Shown here piece by piece: positions 1-7,481 of a stretch of DNA of 64,000 nucleotides; the stretch's first letter is position 1; each line of letters opens with the position of its first letter. Source of the stretch: Micromonospora sp. WMMD1120 (GTDB lineage Bacteria > Actinomycetota > Actinomycetes > Mycobacteriales > Micromonosporaceae). The stretch is taken from NCBI RefSeq assembly GCF_029626235.1, contig NZ_JARUBO010000005.1, positions 714,501 to 778,500 on the forward strand, read 5' to 3'. The notes under the pieces were generated by a model. The model ran no database searches. It saw only the letters and a list, made by a program, of their open reading frames with translations, and was not told the DNA's origin. The position numbers were made by a program, and so were the translations under genes.

Positions 1-524
1 CTCACGCGCAGCTCGGTGTAGTCCGGTAGCTCGAAGTCGTCGTCCAGCGGGCGGTCGTCGGGCACCACGGGCGCCTGCTCGGCAGGCACCGCCTCGGTGG
101 GCTCGCCGTGCACCCGACTCTCGGTCTCCTCGTCCTCCACGGTGCTTGTCGTCATGCTCGGCCGGTTGCGCAGGAACCGCGCCCGACCACGGGACAGGTC
201 GTGGCCGACGGCCACCGCCTCCAGCTCGTAGATGGTGCGGTGGGTGCCCGAGTCGTCGACCCAGTCGCGGGTGTAGAGCCGGCCACAGACGACCACCGGG
301 TCGCCGACCATGACGGAGGCCGCCACCCCCTCGGCGAGCTTGCGCCAACAGTTGACGCGGACACGCAGCGAGTTGCCGTCGACCCACCGGCCACTGTCCC
401 GGTCGAGTCGGCGGGCCGTCGAGGCCACCTTGAAGTTGGCCACCAGGGTGTTGCTCTGGGCGGTACGCCGCCACTGGGGCGCGGTCAAGACGTTGCCGAT
501 GATGGTGAGATGAGTGTCGAACAT
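1..524 (-). CDS. ssb: Single-stranded DNA-binding protein, 3' end cut by window edge
   Basis: Reading back from an ATG at 524 gives an OB-fold SSB: it opens MFDTHLTIIGNV, then has QSNTLVANFKVAST, a LRVRVNCWRKLAEGVAASV block and a VVVCGRLYTRDW strand, followed by an acidic low-complexity linker. SSB coats single-stranded DNA in replication, repair and recombination. The start is supported by GGAGGGG about 3 bases upstream. At least 174 codons are present; the acidic C-terminal tip that recruits partner proteins lies outside the window. The gene is not flanked by rpsF or rpsR, so it may be a second SSB paralogue (inference). Confidence 0.9.
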   Translation of the reverse strand, partial: MFDTHLTIIGNVLTAPQWRRTAQSNTLVANFKVASTARRLDRDSGRWVDGNSLRVRVNCWRKLAEGVAASVMVGDPVVVCGRLYTRDWVDDSGTHRTIYELEAVAVGHDLSRGRARFLRNRPSMTTSTVEDEETESRVHGEPTEAVPAEQAPVVPDDRPLDDDFELPDYTELRV

Positions 525-828
525 AGCCCCTCCGGGAAGATGGGAACCTGCCAGCGCGAGTCGACTCGGCATCGAGCCTGGGCGCTGCGGACGATCGACA
601 CCAGCCACCGCCCCCGCCCTGTGGACGACGGGTCCACCTGTGGAAAACGCCCTGATCACGCCCGGATGTGGTAGGCGCGACCCACGCGAGCCGACGCCGA
701 CGGTTTCCCGGCCCCGCCGGACTGGGTAAGGACTTGATCAACGCACCACCGACAGCTCCACGTCGACGAGAGGTCAGCGCCATGATGATCACTACCTTCG
801 GCTCCGCGAACGCTTCCGGGGCGCGGCG
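525..828. other. Divergent intergenic region with two DnaA-box-like sites
   Basis: This 304-base stretch separates the divergent ssb and hibernation-factor genes and holds no convincing gene. Read on the minus strand, 639-647 is TTTTCCACA and 620-628 is TCGTCCACA. Both are close to the actinobacterial DnaA box TTGTCCACA and lie in the same orientation. GTGGAC (621-626) and GTCCAC (632-637) also form a small dyad. Confidence 0.4.
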
Positions 829-1251
829 ATGAGCGCCGTGGCGAACCCCGCCACCGTGGCTGAGTGCCTGCGGGTGGGTGCCGGGTTCTCCCAGGGCGAC
901 CGCAACTGGATCGCCGAGCAGTTCGCCACCCTCGACGCCCGGCTCGCCGGCTTCCACGCCGACGCCACCGAGCTGGAGGTGTCGGTGAAGGACCGCGAGG
1001 CCCGCGGGCAGAAGGTCACCCTGGAGTGCTGGATCGCCGGCCGGCAGAAGATCGTCACCACCTCCACCGAGGAGGACCTGCACGCCGCGCTCAACGACGT
1101 CCGCGACGACCTGCGTCGCCGGCTCAACGACGCCAAGACCCGCCAGGAGCCGCGCAACAACAAACACCTGCGCGACATCCCACAGCCCCAGGGCGAACCG
1201 GACCCGGTCGACGAGCAGACCCCAGCCCGAGCCGACGCAGAAACGGTCTAA
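829..1251 (+). CDS. HPF/RaiA-like ribosome hibernation (S30AE) protein
   Basis: The 140-aa product has the layout of the S30AE fold. A helix (residues about 20-38) precedes beta strands ELEVSVKDREARGQKVTLECWI and a region ending TSTEEDLHAALNDVRDDLRRRLNDAKTR. The -EDLHAALND- helix resembles the DMYAAID helix of RaiA/HPF. Such proteins bind the 30S decoding centre and block translation in stationary phase. It is short, with only a Gln/Pro/Asp-rich tail and no C-terminal dimerisation domain, so it resembles the short form. The ribosome binding site is weak. Confidence is moderate because the first strand is divergent. Confidence 0.6.
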   Translation: MSAVANPATVAECLRVGAGFSQGDRNWIAEQFATLDARLAGFHADATELEVSVKDREARGQKVTLECWIAGRQKIVTTSTEEDLHAALNDVRDDLRRRLNDAKTRQEPRNNKHLRDIPQPQGEPDPVDEQTPARADAETV

Positions 1252-1298
1252 CCCGCCCCGACCCCGCCCGGCCCCGGCCCCGCCCTGCCCCGCCCTGC

Positions 1299-1367
1299 CG
1301 ATCTTGCACTTACTGTCGCGATATAACGGGCAATCCCGGCGTATCACCGTTCGAAAGTGCAAGATCG
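1299..1367. repeat. 13-bp inverted repeat, intergenic
   Basis: CGATCTTGCACTT at 1299-1311 is exactly mirrored by AAGTGCAAGATCG at 1355-1367 around a 43-base loop. The element lies between two co-oriented genes and has no T-run, so a simple terminator is unlikely. A degenerate G-rich tandem tract (about 1370-1460) follows it. Confidence 0.85.
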
Positions 1368-1508
1368 ACGGGGACGGGGCGCGGGGACGGGGCGCGGGGA
1401 CGAGAGCGCGGGGTGCGGGGACGAGAGCGCGGGGCGCGGGAGCGAGGGCCGGGCACGGGAACCAGGGAGGGCAGGGCGCGGGGCTACCGCTGGGTAGGTG
1501 CGCGGGCG

Positions 1509-1514
1509 TAGCGT
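1509..1514 (+). promoter_or_regulatory. -10 box TAGCGT of a leaderless promoter
   Basis: TAGCGT ends 7 bases before the GTG at 1522, the spacing expected if transcription begins at the start codon. Confidence 0.55.
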
Positions 1515-1521
1515 CGCGGGC

Positions 1522-2589
1522 GTGGAGCCGGACGTGTTGGGGCCGCCGTACGAGCGGCAGACGATCGACCTGGGCACCGACGACGAGGGGGCCGTGGTCG
1601 CGACCCTGGTCCGGCGACGGGCCGAGCGTCCGACCGGGCGGGCCGTCCTCTACGTGCACGGGTTCGTCGACTATTTCTTCCAGACCCACCTGGCCGACTT
1701 CTTCGCCGCGCGGGGCTGGGATTTCTACGCGCTCGACCTGCGGAAATACGGGCGGAGTCTGCTGCCCGGGCAGACCCCCAACTTCTGCCGCGACATCAGC
1801 GACTACTTCCCCGAACTGGACGCCGCAGCCAAGATCATCCGCGCGGACGACGGGCACGACACCCTGCTGGCCATGGGCCACTCCACCGGCGGCCTGATCC
1901 TCTCGCTCTGGGCGGACGCCCGTCGCGACAGCGGCGTCATCGACGGCCTGGTGCTGAACAGCCCCTTCTTCGACCTGAACGCCCCCTGGGCGTTGCGTCG
2001 CCCCATCGCGGCCGCCGTCTCGCGGCTGGGCCGCAGGGCGCCGCACCGCATCGTGCCGCTCGGGCTCGGCACCGTGTACGGCGAGAGCCTGCACGCCGAC
2101 CACCGCGGCGAGTGGACCTACGACCTGGAGTGGAAGCCGCTCGCCGGGTTCCCGGTCCGGGCCGGCTGGTTGAACGCGATCCGCACCGGTCAACGCCGGC
2201 TGCGCGCCGGCCTGGACGTCCGGGTGCCGGTGCTGTTGGCCTGCTCGACCCGCTCCTTCCGCAGCACCAGGTGGCACGACAACGCCACCCTGGCCGACAC
2301 CGTGCTGGACGTCGAACACATGGTCCGCTACGCGCCCCGCCTCGGTCGCCACGTCACGCTGGCGCGCTTCGAGGGCGGGCTGCACGACCTCACGCTCTCC
2401 GGCCCCGCCGTCCGCAAGAGGTTCTTCGACGAGGTCGGCCGGTGGGCCGAGGCGTTCCTCGCCGCGGGTCCCACCGCCCCGGCGGCGGCGACTCCGATCG
2501 CCGCCGACCCGCCCACCAGCGACTCACCCCAGGGCGGTGCGGCCACTGCCGACGCGAGCCCGACCGGAACGGTCACCGCCGACAGCTGA
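1522..2589 (+). CDS. Alpha/beta hydrolase, S33/lysophospholipase type
   Basis: The 355-aa product is an alpha/beta hydrolase of the serine aminopeptidase S33 / monoacylglycerol-lipase type. The oxyanion-side strand is VLYVHGFVDY, the nucleophile elbow is GHSTGG with Ser121, and a late GGLHDLTLS supplies the likely catalytic His. The substrate is unknown; such enzymes usually hydrolyse lipid esters. The last 50 residues are a Pro/Ala/Thr-rich tail outside the fold. I chose GTG 1522 because TAGCGT lies 7 bases before it (leaderless); an in-frame GTG at 1498 would add eight Arg/Gly/Val-rich residues. The gene converges on its neighbour with a 16-base gap. Confidence 0.85.
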   Translation: MEPDVLGPPYERQTIDLGTDDEGAVVATLVRRRAERPTGRAVLYVHGFVDYFFQTHLADFFAARGWDFYALDLRKYGRSLLPGQTPNFCRDISDYFPELDAAAKIIRADDGHDTLLAMGHSTGGLILSLWADARRDSGVIDGLVLNSPFFDLNAPWALRRPIAAAVSRLGRRAPHRIVPLGLGTVYGESLHADHRGEWTYDLEWKPLAGFPVRAGWLNAIRTGQRRLRAGLDVRVPVLLACSTRSFRSTRWHDNATLADTVLDVEHMVRYAPRLGRHVTLARFEGGLHDLTLSGPAVRKRFFDEVGRWAEAFLAAGPTAPAAATPIAADPPTSDSPQGGAATADASPTGTVTADS

Positions 2590-2605
2590 CCGGGCGGGGT
2601 TCGGC

Positions 2606-3301
2606 TCAGGCGTGGTCGGACGGGGCCGGAAGGACGGCCCGGATCCGGTCGAAGGTCGCCACCGGGTGCGCGCCGGCGCCGGGCAGGACCAGACCGAGGC
2701 AGTACGGCGACACCTCCCCGGTCGGCTCCGCCTGGACGATGAAGACCGGTGCGCCCACGTACCCCGATGGCAGTTCGGTGGTGATCCGCACGGCGTCCCC
2801 GTCGCGGACGACGCGCTCGATCGCGACCTCAAGCGGTCGCGAGCCGTCTCCGCGTACCCCGTGGGCCAGCACGAAGGCGGAACCGGCGTCGGCGGTGAGG
2901 TGGGCGACCACCTCGGGCCCGGCGGCGATCCCCACCGGCACCGGCTGGACGCGCCACCGCCAGCCGCCGTCGCCGGCGTAGCGGTGCAGGCCGGCGGTCG
3001 GCAACACCGCCACCCCGTCCGGGAGGAAGCGGGACCAGCCCGGCGCGATCTCGCTCTCGGCGACGGCGTCCGGGGCGACTCCCGCCGGCTCGGTGACGCT
3101 CGACCGCAGGCTCAGTTCACCACCCGACGCGCCCACCAGGTCCGCCGCCGTCAGCAGCCACTCCCCCACCCTGTCGTCGCCATCCTGGAAGAAGAACGCG
3201 GTGCCGAAGTCGATCTCCGATCGGTACGGCAGGATGGCCCGGCCGACGACCTGACACAGCTCGTAGGCGACGTCACTCTCAGTGTCGGAATCCAGCAACA
3301 C
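2606..3301 (-). CDS. Trypsin-like domain protein lacking catalytic residues
   Basis: The 231-aa product keeps landmarks of a chymotrypsin-fold protease. GTAFFFQDGD...EWLLTAADLV matches the GTGFLF...WLLTAAHVV segment, and LPSGYVGAPVFIV sits where the GDSGGPVF nucleophile loop is expected. The catalytic His is replaced by Asp (TAAD) and the Ser by Val or Gly, so it should be a non-catalytic pseudo-protease. No signal peptide is seen. The GTG start at 3301 has TACCGT ending 6 bases upstream, which suggests a leaderless mRNA. The family assignment rests on motif resemblance alone. Confidence 0.55.
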   Translation of the reverse strand: MLLDSDTESDVAYELCQVVGRAILPYRSEIDFGTAFFFQDGDDRVGEWLLTAADLVGASGGELSLRSSVTEPAGVAPDAVAESEIAPGWSRFLPDGVAVLPTAGLHRYAGDGGWRWRVQPVPVGIAAGPEVVAHLTADAGSAFVLAHGVRGDGSRPLEVAIERVVRDGDAVRITTELPSGYVGAPVFIVQAEPTGEVSPYCLGLVLPGAGAHPVATFDRIRAVLPAPSDHA

Positions 3302-3307
3302 CAGCCC

Positions 3308-3313
3308 ACGGTA
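3308..3313 (-). promoter_or_regulatory. -10 box TACCGT of a leaderless promoter
   Basis: On the minus strand TACCGT ends 6 bases before the GTG at 3301. Confidence 0.5.
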
Positions 3314-3462
3314 CGGTCCCGAGCAGGGTTGTTCGCCGGTAACCGGGATGCCCGAAGCGCCACCGACATGAGACCCTGCTCGGCAACGTGGACGCGGGCA
3401 CCCTTTACGCCGTCGGGCAGCCGGACGGCGGTACCCTCTGGGCGCGACGATCTACGTCACAC

Positions 3463-3535
3463 GCGCCCGTAGCTCAGCGGATAGAGCAGGGGACTTCTAA
3501 TCCCAAGGCCGCAGGTTCGAATCCTGCCGGGCGCG
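3463..3535 (+). tRNA. tRNA-Arg (anticodon TCT)
   Basis: A complete cloverleaf of 73 bases can be drawn. The acceptor is GCGCCCG paired with CGGGCGC, the D-arm is TAGCTCAGCGGATAGAGCA, the anticodon loop is CTTCTAA (anticodon TCT), and the T-arm is GCAGG-TTCGAAT-CCTGC. The discriminator is G and CCA is not encoded. It reads AGA/AGG codons, which are rare in this genome. It stands alone, with protein genes on both sides. Confidence 0.95.
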
Positions 3536-3614
3536 CCCCTCCCTTCCGGGTGACGAGCCGTTCGTCGCTGGGGGCGGATCAGCAGCGTCCTGCCTCGATG
3601 GCGCCGATGCGGGG

Positions 3615-3956
3615 TCAGGCAGCCAGCCGTACCGCCAGGAGGACGACAACGGCGGTCGCGGCGACGGCGAGCAGAGTGCGCGGCGTCCGGAGGCCCCGCC
3701 ACCACGGAATCGCCCAGAGCAGCAACCACATGACGCCAGCGATCAGCACGTGCCAGCCGACCACCCGGAGAGTGGTCTCCTCGCACATGTTGTCGGCCGC
3801 GGCCTCTTCGCACAGCCCCGGCGTGCCGTGCGGCTGGTAGAAGTAACTCGCCGTGAATCCGCCGATGCAGGCTAACACCGGAGCCGCCAGCAGGGTGAGC
3901 AGCGGCGTCACCAACCAGCCGGCGACATCCCGGCGCCGATCCGTCAGCCACTTCAC
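3615..3956 (-). CDS. Small membrane protein, function unknown
   Basis: The 113-aa product has three hydrophobic segments: WLVTPLLTLLAAPVLACIGGFTA, VLIAGVMWLLLWAIPWW and TLLAVAATAVVVLLAV. Between the first two is a loop with two Cys (CEEAAADNMC) that could form a disulfide outside the membrane. I do not recognise the family. GTG 3956 was chosen because TAATCT ends exactly 7 bases upstream. An in-frame start farther upstream would add a Pro/His/Arg-rich stretch with no domain character. Confidence 0.6.
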   Translation of the reverse strand: MKWLTDRRRDVAGWLVTPLLTLLAAPVLACIGGFTASYFYQPHGTPGLCEEAAADNMCEETTLRVVGWHVLIAGVMWLLLWAIPWWRGLRTPRTLLAVAATAVVVLLAVRLAA

Positions 3957-3963
3957 CGGCAGC

Positions 3964-3969
3964 AGATTA
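3964..3969 (-). promoter_or_regulatory. -10 box TAATCT of a leaderless promoter
   Basis: On the minus strand TAATCT is followed by 7 bases and then the GTG at 3956. Confidence 0.55.
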
Positions 3970-4153
3970 GCGTGCGCTGATGGCCCCCACCGATGGCGGA
4001 CCGGTGGTGCGGGAAGGGGACCCACCCGTCGACGTTATCTCGGTAGATCGGTCCACCCATGTCTCGGGTGGACGTCGCGGTGAGCGCTTGCGGGGCACCG
4101 GAAACGACCACTCCCCGTTAGGCTCGCCGGTACGGGCCGCAACGGGAGGTGTG

Positions 4154-4471
4154 ATGGTCAACCCCACCCTGGAGATGCGTCGCCTGGCCGGCAAGGTCGC
4201 CGTACTCCTGGCGGGTGTCTATGTCCTCGTCGTGTTCGGCGCGGCGGTGGCCACGGCGAGCGGTGACGGCGTTCCGTGGTGGGGTTGGCTTCTGCTCCCG
4301 CTGCCGGCGGTTCCGTTCGTTCCGTCGGTGACGGCGGCCGCGCGTCTGCACCGCACCAGCGACCCGGAGCGGACGCGGGCGTTGTGGCGGCGCAGCCTCG
4401 GGTTCGCCGGCGTCGGCCTGGTGCTGGTGATCGTCGTGGCCCTCGTCCTGAACGCGGCGGGCGGATCATGA
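4154..4471 (+). CDS. Small membrane protein at head of ESX-type cassette
   Basis: The 105-aa product has three hydrophobic segments (VAVLLAGVYVLVVFGAAVATA, WWGWLLLPLPAVPFVPSV, FAGVGLVLVIVVALVLNAA) and a basic loop. ATG 4154 is preceded by GGGAGGT with short spacing. The stop overlaps the next start as ATGA, so the two proteins are probably translationally coupled. It is not an ESX membrane ATPase or a recognisable Ecc component. A role in membrane anchoring of the cassette's products is only inference. Confidence 0.75.
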   Translation: MVNPTLEMRRLAGKVAVLLAGVYVLVVFGAAVATASGDGVPWWGWLLLPLPAVPFVPSVTAAARLHRTSDPERTRALWRRSLGFAGVGLVLVIVVALVLNAAGGS

Positions 4472-4800
4472 CCTTCACGGTGCACCCTCCGGCGCTGCGC
4501 GTCTACGCCGACCAGCTCGCCGAGGCCGGCAAGGCGGCCGAAGCCGCGAAGACCTATGTCCATACGCACGGCTCGTTCAGCCTGCACGAGCGTGGGCTGC
4601 TGGGGATGGCCGCGCCGGGCCACCGCAACCTGGTCGACGCGCTCGACGAACTGCTGAGCCACCTCGGCGCCCTGACCGGGACGTCTGCCACGGCGTTGCG
4701 GCAGGTCGCCGACCGGTACGAGCAGACCGACTCCACGATCGCCGCCGACCTCGACGCCACCTACCCGGCGGTGCCGCGCCCCTCTCCCAGCCGCGACTGA
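4468..4800 (+). CDS. EspC-like type VII secretion target
   Basis: The 110-aa product begins FTVHPPALRVYADQLAEAGKAAEAAKTYV and continues as a two-helix hairpin ending TSATALRQVADRYEQTDSTIAADL. This is the pattern of the actinobacterial T7SS-ESX target family related to EspC, in which a YxxxD/E-type signal (here DRYEQTD) follows the second helix. Such proteins are exported or help export by ESX machines. No FtsK-type EccC or other secretion core gene lies nearby, so the machine must be encoded elsewhere. Confidence 0.7.
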   Translation: MTFTVHPPALRVYADQLAEAGKAAEAAKTYVHTHGSFSLHERGLLGMAAPGHRNLVDALDELLSHLGALTGTSATALRQVADRYEQTDSTIAADLDATYPAVPRPSPSRD

Positions 4801-4821
4801 CCCGCTCATCGGGAGGCCACG

Positions 4822-5541
4822 ATGGATGATCCGACCCGGTTCCTGACGGAGCCGGCCAAGCCGGAGAGCAGCATCAGCAACGGCTTCGTGAACCCGATCG
4901 ACCTGTTCAACTACGTGAGCCCGTCCGCCTGGATCAACGCGACAATCAACAAGCCGACCGGCGTCGACGTGTTCGGCTGGATGACCACCTGGCTGAGCGG
5001 CGACTGGGAGGCGATCTGGAAGTTCGGCGACGCGATGGGCAACCTCGCGGCCTGCCTGCAACAGGTCGGCATCAACATCCAACAGGGCATGCTCGACCTG
5101 GACCGACAGTGGGACGGGCACGCCAACGACGCCGCCCACCAATATTTCTCCCGGCTGGCCTCGGCCACCAGCGGGCAGCAACTGGAGCTGTACAAGATCC
5201 GCGACAACTACCATAAGGCCGCCAACGGGGCGTGGCAGCTCTCCAACCAGCTCGGCAACATCCTCCAGGCGCTCGCCGACAAGGCGGTGATCGCCGGCAT
5301 CGCGGCCGCCGCCGGCACGATCACGGCGGAGACCGGCGTCGGCGCGGTGGTGGGCTACGGGGTCGCGGCGCTGATGGTGGTGGACATGCTCGCCCTCATC
5401 AACAAGGCGTCCCTGCTGATCAACACCGCCGGCACCGTCATCCTCGGTCTCTTCGGCACCGCCATGGATGTCGCCTACCAGGGCGGCGACCTGTCGACGA
5501 TCAAACTGCCCGCCCTCGCCTACACCGCACCGGGAGCCTGA
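4822..5541 (+). CDS. WXG100-like ESX-associated protein
   Basis: The 239-aa product has an N-terminal region with several Trp (SAWINATINKPTGVDVFGW), then a helical hairpin whose turn is DRQWDGHAND (W-D-G fits the W-x-G motif). A second helix follows, then a hydrophobic C-terminal half (AVIAGIAAAAGTITAETGVGAVVGYGVAALMVVDMLALI and a further segment). It resembles secreted WXG100-fold proteins extended by a membrane-active or toxin-like domain, but no nuclease or NAD-glycohydrolase motif is visible. It lies 21 bases after the EspC-like gene and 1 base before the next gene. Confidence 0.6.
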   Translation: MDDPTRFLTEPAKPESSISNGFVNPIDLFNYVSPSAWINATINKPTGVDVFGWMTTWLSGDWEAIWKFGDAMGNLAACLQQVGINIQQGMLDLDRQWDGHANDAAHQYFSRLASATSGQQLELYKIRDNYHKAANGAWQLSNQLGNILQALADKAVIAGIAAAAGTITAETGVGAVVGYGVAALMVVDMLALINKASLLINTAGTVILGLFGTAMDVAYQGGDLSTIKLPALAYTAPGA

Positions 5542-5542
5542 C

Positions 5543-5857
5543 GTGCCCGACGAGCCGGACGACGACCTGCACCGCGACCTGACCCGGATGGCCGGCAACC
5601 CGGCGCTCGCCGCCGGGGTACGCGAGAGTCTGCGGCGGCTCGCCGCCGGCGGGGCGAGCCCCGAGTTGGCGGCGCTGGCACGGGACGTGCTGTCCGGCCG
5701 GTCCTCGTTGCGCGCCGCCGCCGACAACGAGGCGATCACGGGGCAGTTGTCCGAGCGGATCGGGCGCTTCCAGCAGTGGCAGGCGGAGTTGACGCCCGAG
5801 GAACGTGAACACTTCCTCGCCGACGTCCGCGCCCGGTTCGGGGCCCAGGAGGGCTGA
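5543..5857 (+). CDS. Small helical protein of the ESX-type cassette
   Basis: The 104-aa product is acidic and Ala/Arg/Leu-rich, with predicted helices RDLTRMAGNPALAAGVRESLRRLA, ELAALARDVLSG and RIGRFQQWQAELTPEEREHFLADVRARF. The GTG start lies 1 base after the preceding stop, so the genes share an operon. It could be a chaperone or immunity-type partner for the larger upstream protein; the sequence itself does not show this and I do not recognise a family. Confidence 0.6.
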   Translation: MPDEPDDDLHRDLTRMAGNPALAAGVRESLRRLAAGGASPELAALARDVLSGRSSLRAAADNEAITGQLSERIGRFQQWQAELTPEEREHFLADVRARFGAQEG

Positions 5858-5927
5858 CCGCGAGCGGCGGCGCAGGAAGTGCCCGGCCGGTGTCTACGGG
5901 CCGGCCGGCCCACGGCGTTAATAGGGC

Positions 5928-6425
5928 GTGACGTTCGAGGAGTACGCGTTCGCCCGCACCTCGGCGCTGGTACGGCTCGCCCGGCTGCTGACCGGCGATG
6001 ACCACCGCGCCGAGGACCTGGTGCAGGACGTCCTGGCCCAGGCGTACGCGCGGTGGGGACGCATCGGGCGCACGGACCGCCCGGACGCGTACGTCCGGCG
6101 GATGCTCGTCAACGCCCACCACTCCTGGTGGCGCCGCCGCAGCAGCCGGGAGGTCTCCGTCGCCGCCGTCCTCGACCGGGCCGGCGACGTGGACGAGGCC
6201 GCCGCTGTCGCCGAGCGCGACGCACTGTGGCGGTTGGTGCGCGAGCTGCCGGCGCGTCAGCGCACCGTGATCGTCCTGCGTTACTACGAGGATCTCGACG
6301 ACGTGCTCATCGCCGAGCTGCTCGGCTGCTCGACCGGCACCGTCCGTACCCACGCGAAGCGCGCGCTGGCCGCGCTGCGCGAACGGCAGCAGGCACCGTC
6401 CCCCGCACGGGCAGGAGACTTGTGA
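5928..6425 (+). CDS. SigE-family ECF RNA polymerase sigma factor
   Basis: The 165-aa product has region 2 (TFEEYAFARTSALVRLARLLTGDDHRAEDLVQDVLAQAYARW) and region 4 (ELPARQRTVIVLRYYEDLDDVLIAELLGCSTGTVRTHAKRALAALRE). This is the short SigE-type group common in Micromonospora and Streptomyces. It directs polymerase to a specific regulon, usually for envelope or oxidative stress. Translation begins at GTG 5928. The stop codon overlaps the ATG of the next gene by one base, which pairs it with a probable cognate membrane regulator. Confidence 0.9.
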   Translation: MTFEEYAFARTSALVRLARLLTGDDHRAEDLVQDVLAQAYARWGRIGRTDRPDAYVRRMLVNAHHSWWRRRSSREVSVAAVLDRAGDVDEAAAVAERDALWRLVRELPARQRTVIVLRYYEDLDDVLIAELLGCSTGTVRTHAKRALAALRERQQAPSPARAGDL

Positions 6426-7474
6426 TGTCCAGCGACCTCGATCAGCAGCTCGCCGCCGCGCTCCGGCGGCGCGCGGGCGGTGACGTCGACCCGACGCCGA
6501 TGGTGGAACACGCCCTTCAGCACGGTCGCCGGCTCCGGCGGCGTCGCCGCGGGCTCCTCGCCGGCGCTGTGGCGGCGGCATGTGTCGCGGTGACCTCGCT
6601 GGTCATGGTGGTGTGGGCCGGTCGGACCGGGGACCACCCGATCCTGCCGGCCACGGCGCTGCTGCTGCCGGACGCCTCGACGCGGGCCGGCGCCCTCGCC
6701 CGCCCCGGGGAGGTCGGCGCGGACCCGGCGACCGTGCACTTCACGACCGACCCCCTGATCGGCGACGCCGAGTACGCGACGTGGCGCGCCGGGCGCGGCA
6801 CCGAGAGCGTCGAGTTCCGGGGGCCGGGCGGTCAGGCCCGTTTCGCGCTGGCACGCAGCGAGGTCTCGCTGAACGAGCTGCCCCAGACGTTGTCCTCGGC
6901 CGGCACGCCGCAGCCCCGCGTCGACGTCCGGGTCGGAGAGCTTCCGGGGGTCGCCTGGTTCGACCCTTCCGGTGACCGGAAGCTGTGGTTCATCCGCTGG
7001 CAGCCGGCGGACGGGCTCTGGGCCCAACTGGACGCGTACGCGTCCACGAGCGACGAGGCGATCGGCACGGCCGGCCGGGTCCGGTTCGACGTGGCACACC
7101 GCTGCGTGGTGCCGTTCCGCCTGGAGTCGCTGCCGCGCCAGACGCGACCGCTCGAATGTTCGGTCACGCTCGGCCGGGCCGGGCGGGACGTCTTCGTGGA
7201 GGGCGCGGTCGTCGTCGGGGACGACAGCGGTCGGTGGCTGACGGTCCGGGCGCAGCGGACCCGGGCCGACCGCGGCGTGCGGCCCGGGGAACTCGCGGCG
7301 GGGCCGTACCGGGTGCGGCGGCAGGGCGACGACGTCCTGGAGATGACGGTGCGACAGTGCGCCGTCGAGGCGTTCCGGAAGGGTTGGGGCGAGGGTTACA
7401 CCGAGGCGGAGGGCCTGGCGATCCTCGGCGGCTACCGAGCGGCCGACGACCTGGACCGCCCGGACACCTGGTGA
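6425..7474 (+). CDS. Single-pass membrane protein, probable regulator of the adjacent sigma factor
   Basis: The 349-aa product has a basic cytoplasmic N-terminus (QLAAALRRRAGGDVDPTPMVEHALQHGRRLRRRRR), one membrane segment (GLLAGAVAAACVAVTSLVMVVW) and a roughly 280-aa exterior domain. The layout is that of membrane anti-sigma factors, but the zinc-binding HxxxCxxC motif is absent. The exterior domain is unfamiliar and ends with a possible Cys pair. One-base overlap with the sigma gene suggests coupled synthesis and a regulatory partnership (inference). Confidence 0.65.
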   Translation: MSSDLDQQLAAALRRRAGGDVDPTPMVEHALQHGRRLRRRRRGLLAGAVAAACVAVTSLVMVVWAGRTGDHPILPATALLLPDASTRAGALARPGEVGADPATVHFTTDPLIGDAEYATWRAGRGTESVEFRGPGGQARFALARSEVSLNELPQTLSSAGTPQPRVDVRVGELPGVAWFDPSGDRKLWFIRWQPADGLWAQLDAYASTSDEAIGTAGRVRFDVAHRCVVPFRLESLPRQTRPLECSVTLGRAGRDVFVEGAVVVGDDSGRWLTVRAQRTRADRGVRPGELAAGPYRVRRQGDDVLEMTVRQCAVEAFRKGWGEGYTEAEGLAILGGYRAADDLDRPDTW

Positions 7475-7481
7475 CGTCGGG

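Noticed and set aside
4219..5913. A 564-codon minus-strand frame opposite the ESX-type cassette
   Set aside because: The plus strand shows four coupled genes with family signatures; the antisense text is Arg/Gly-rich shadow.
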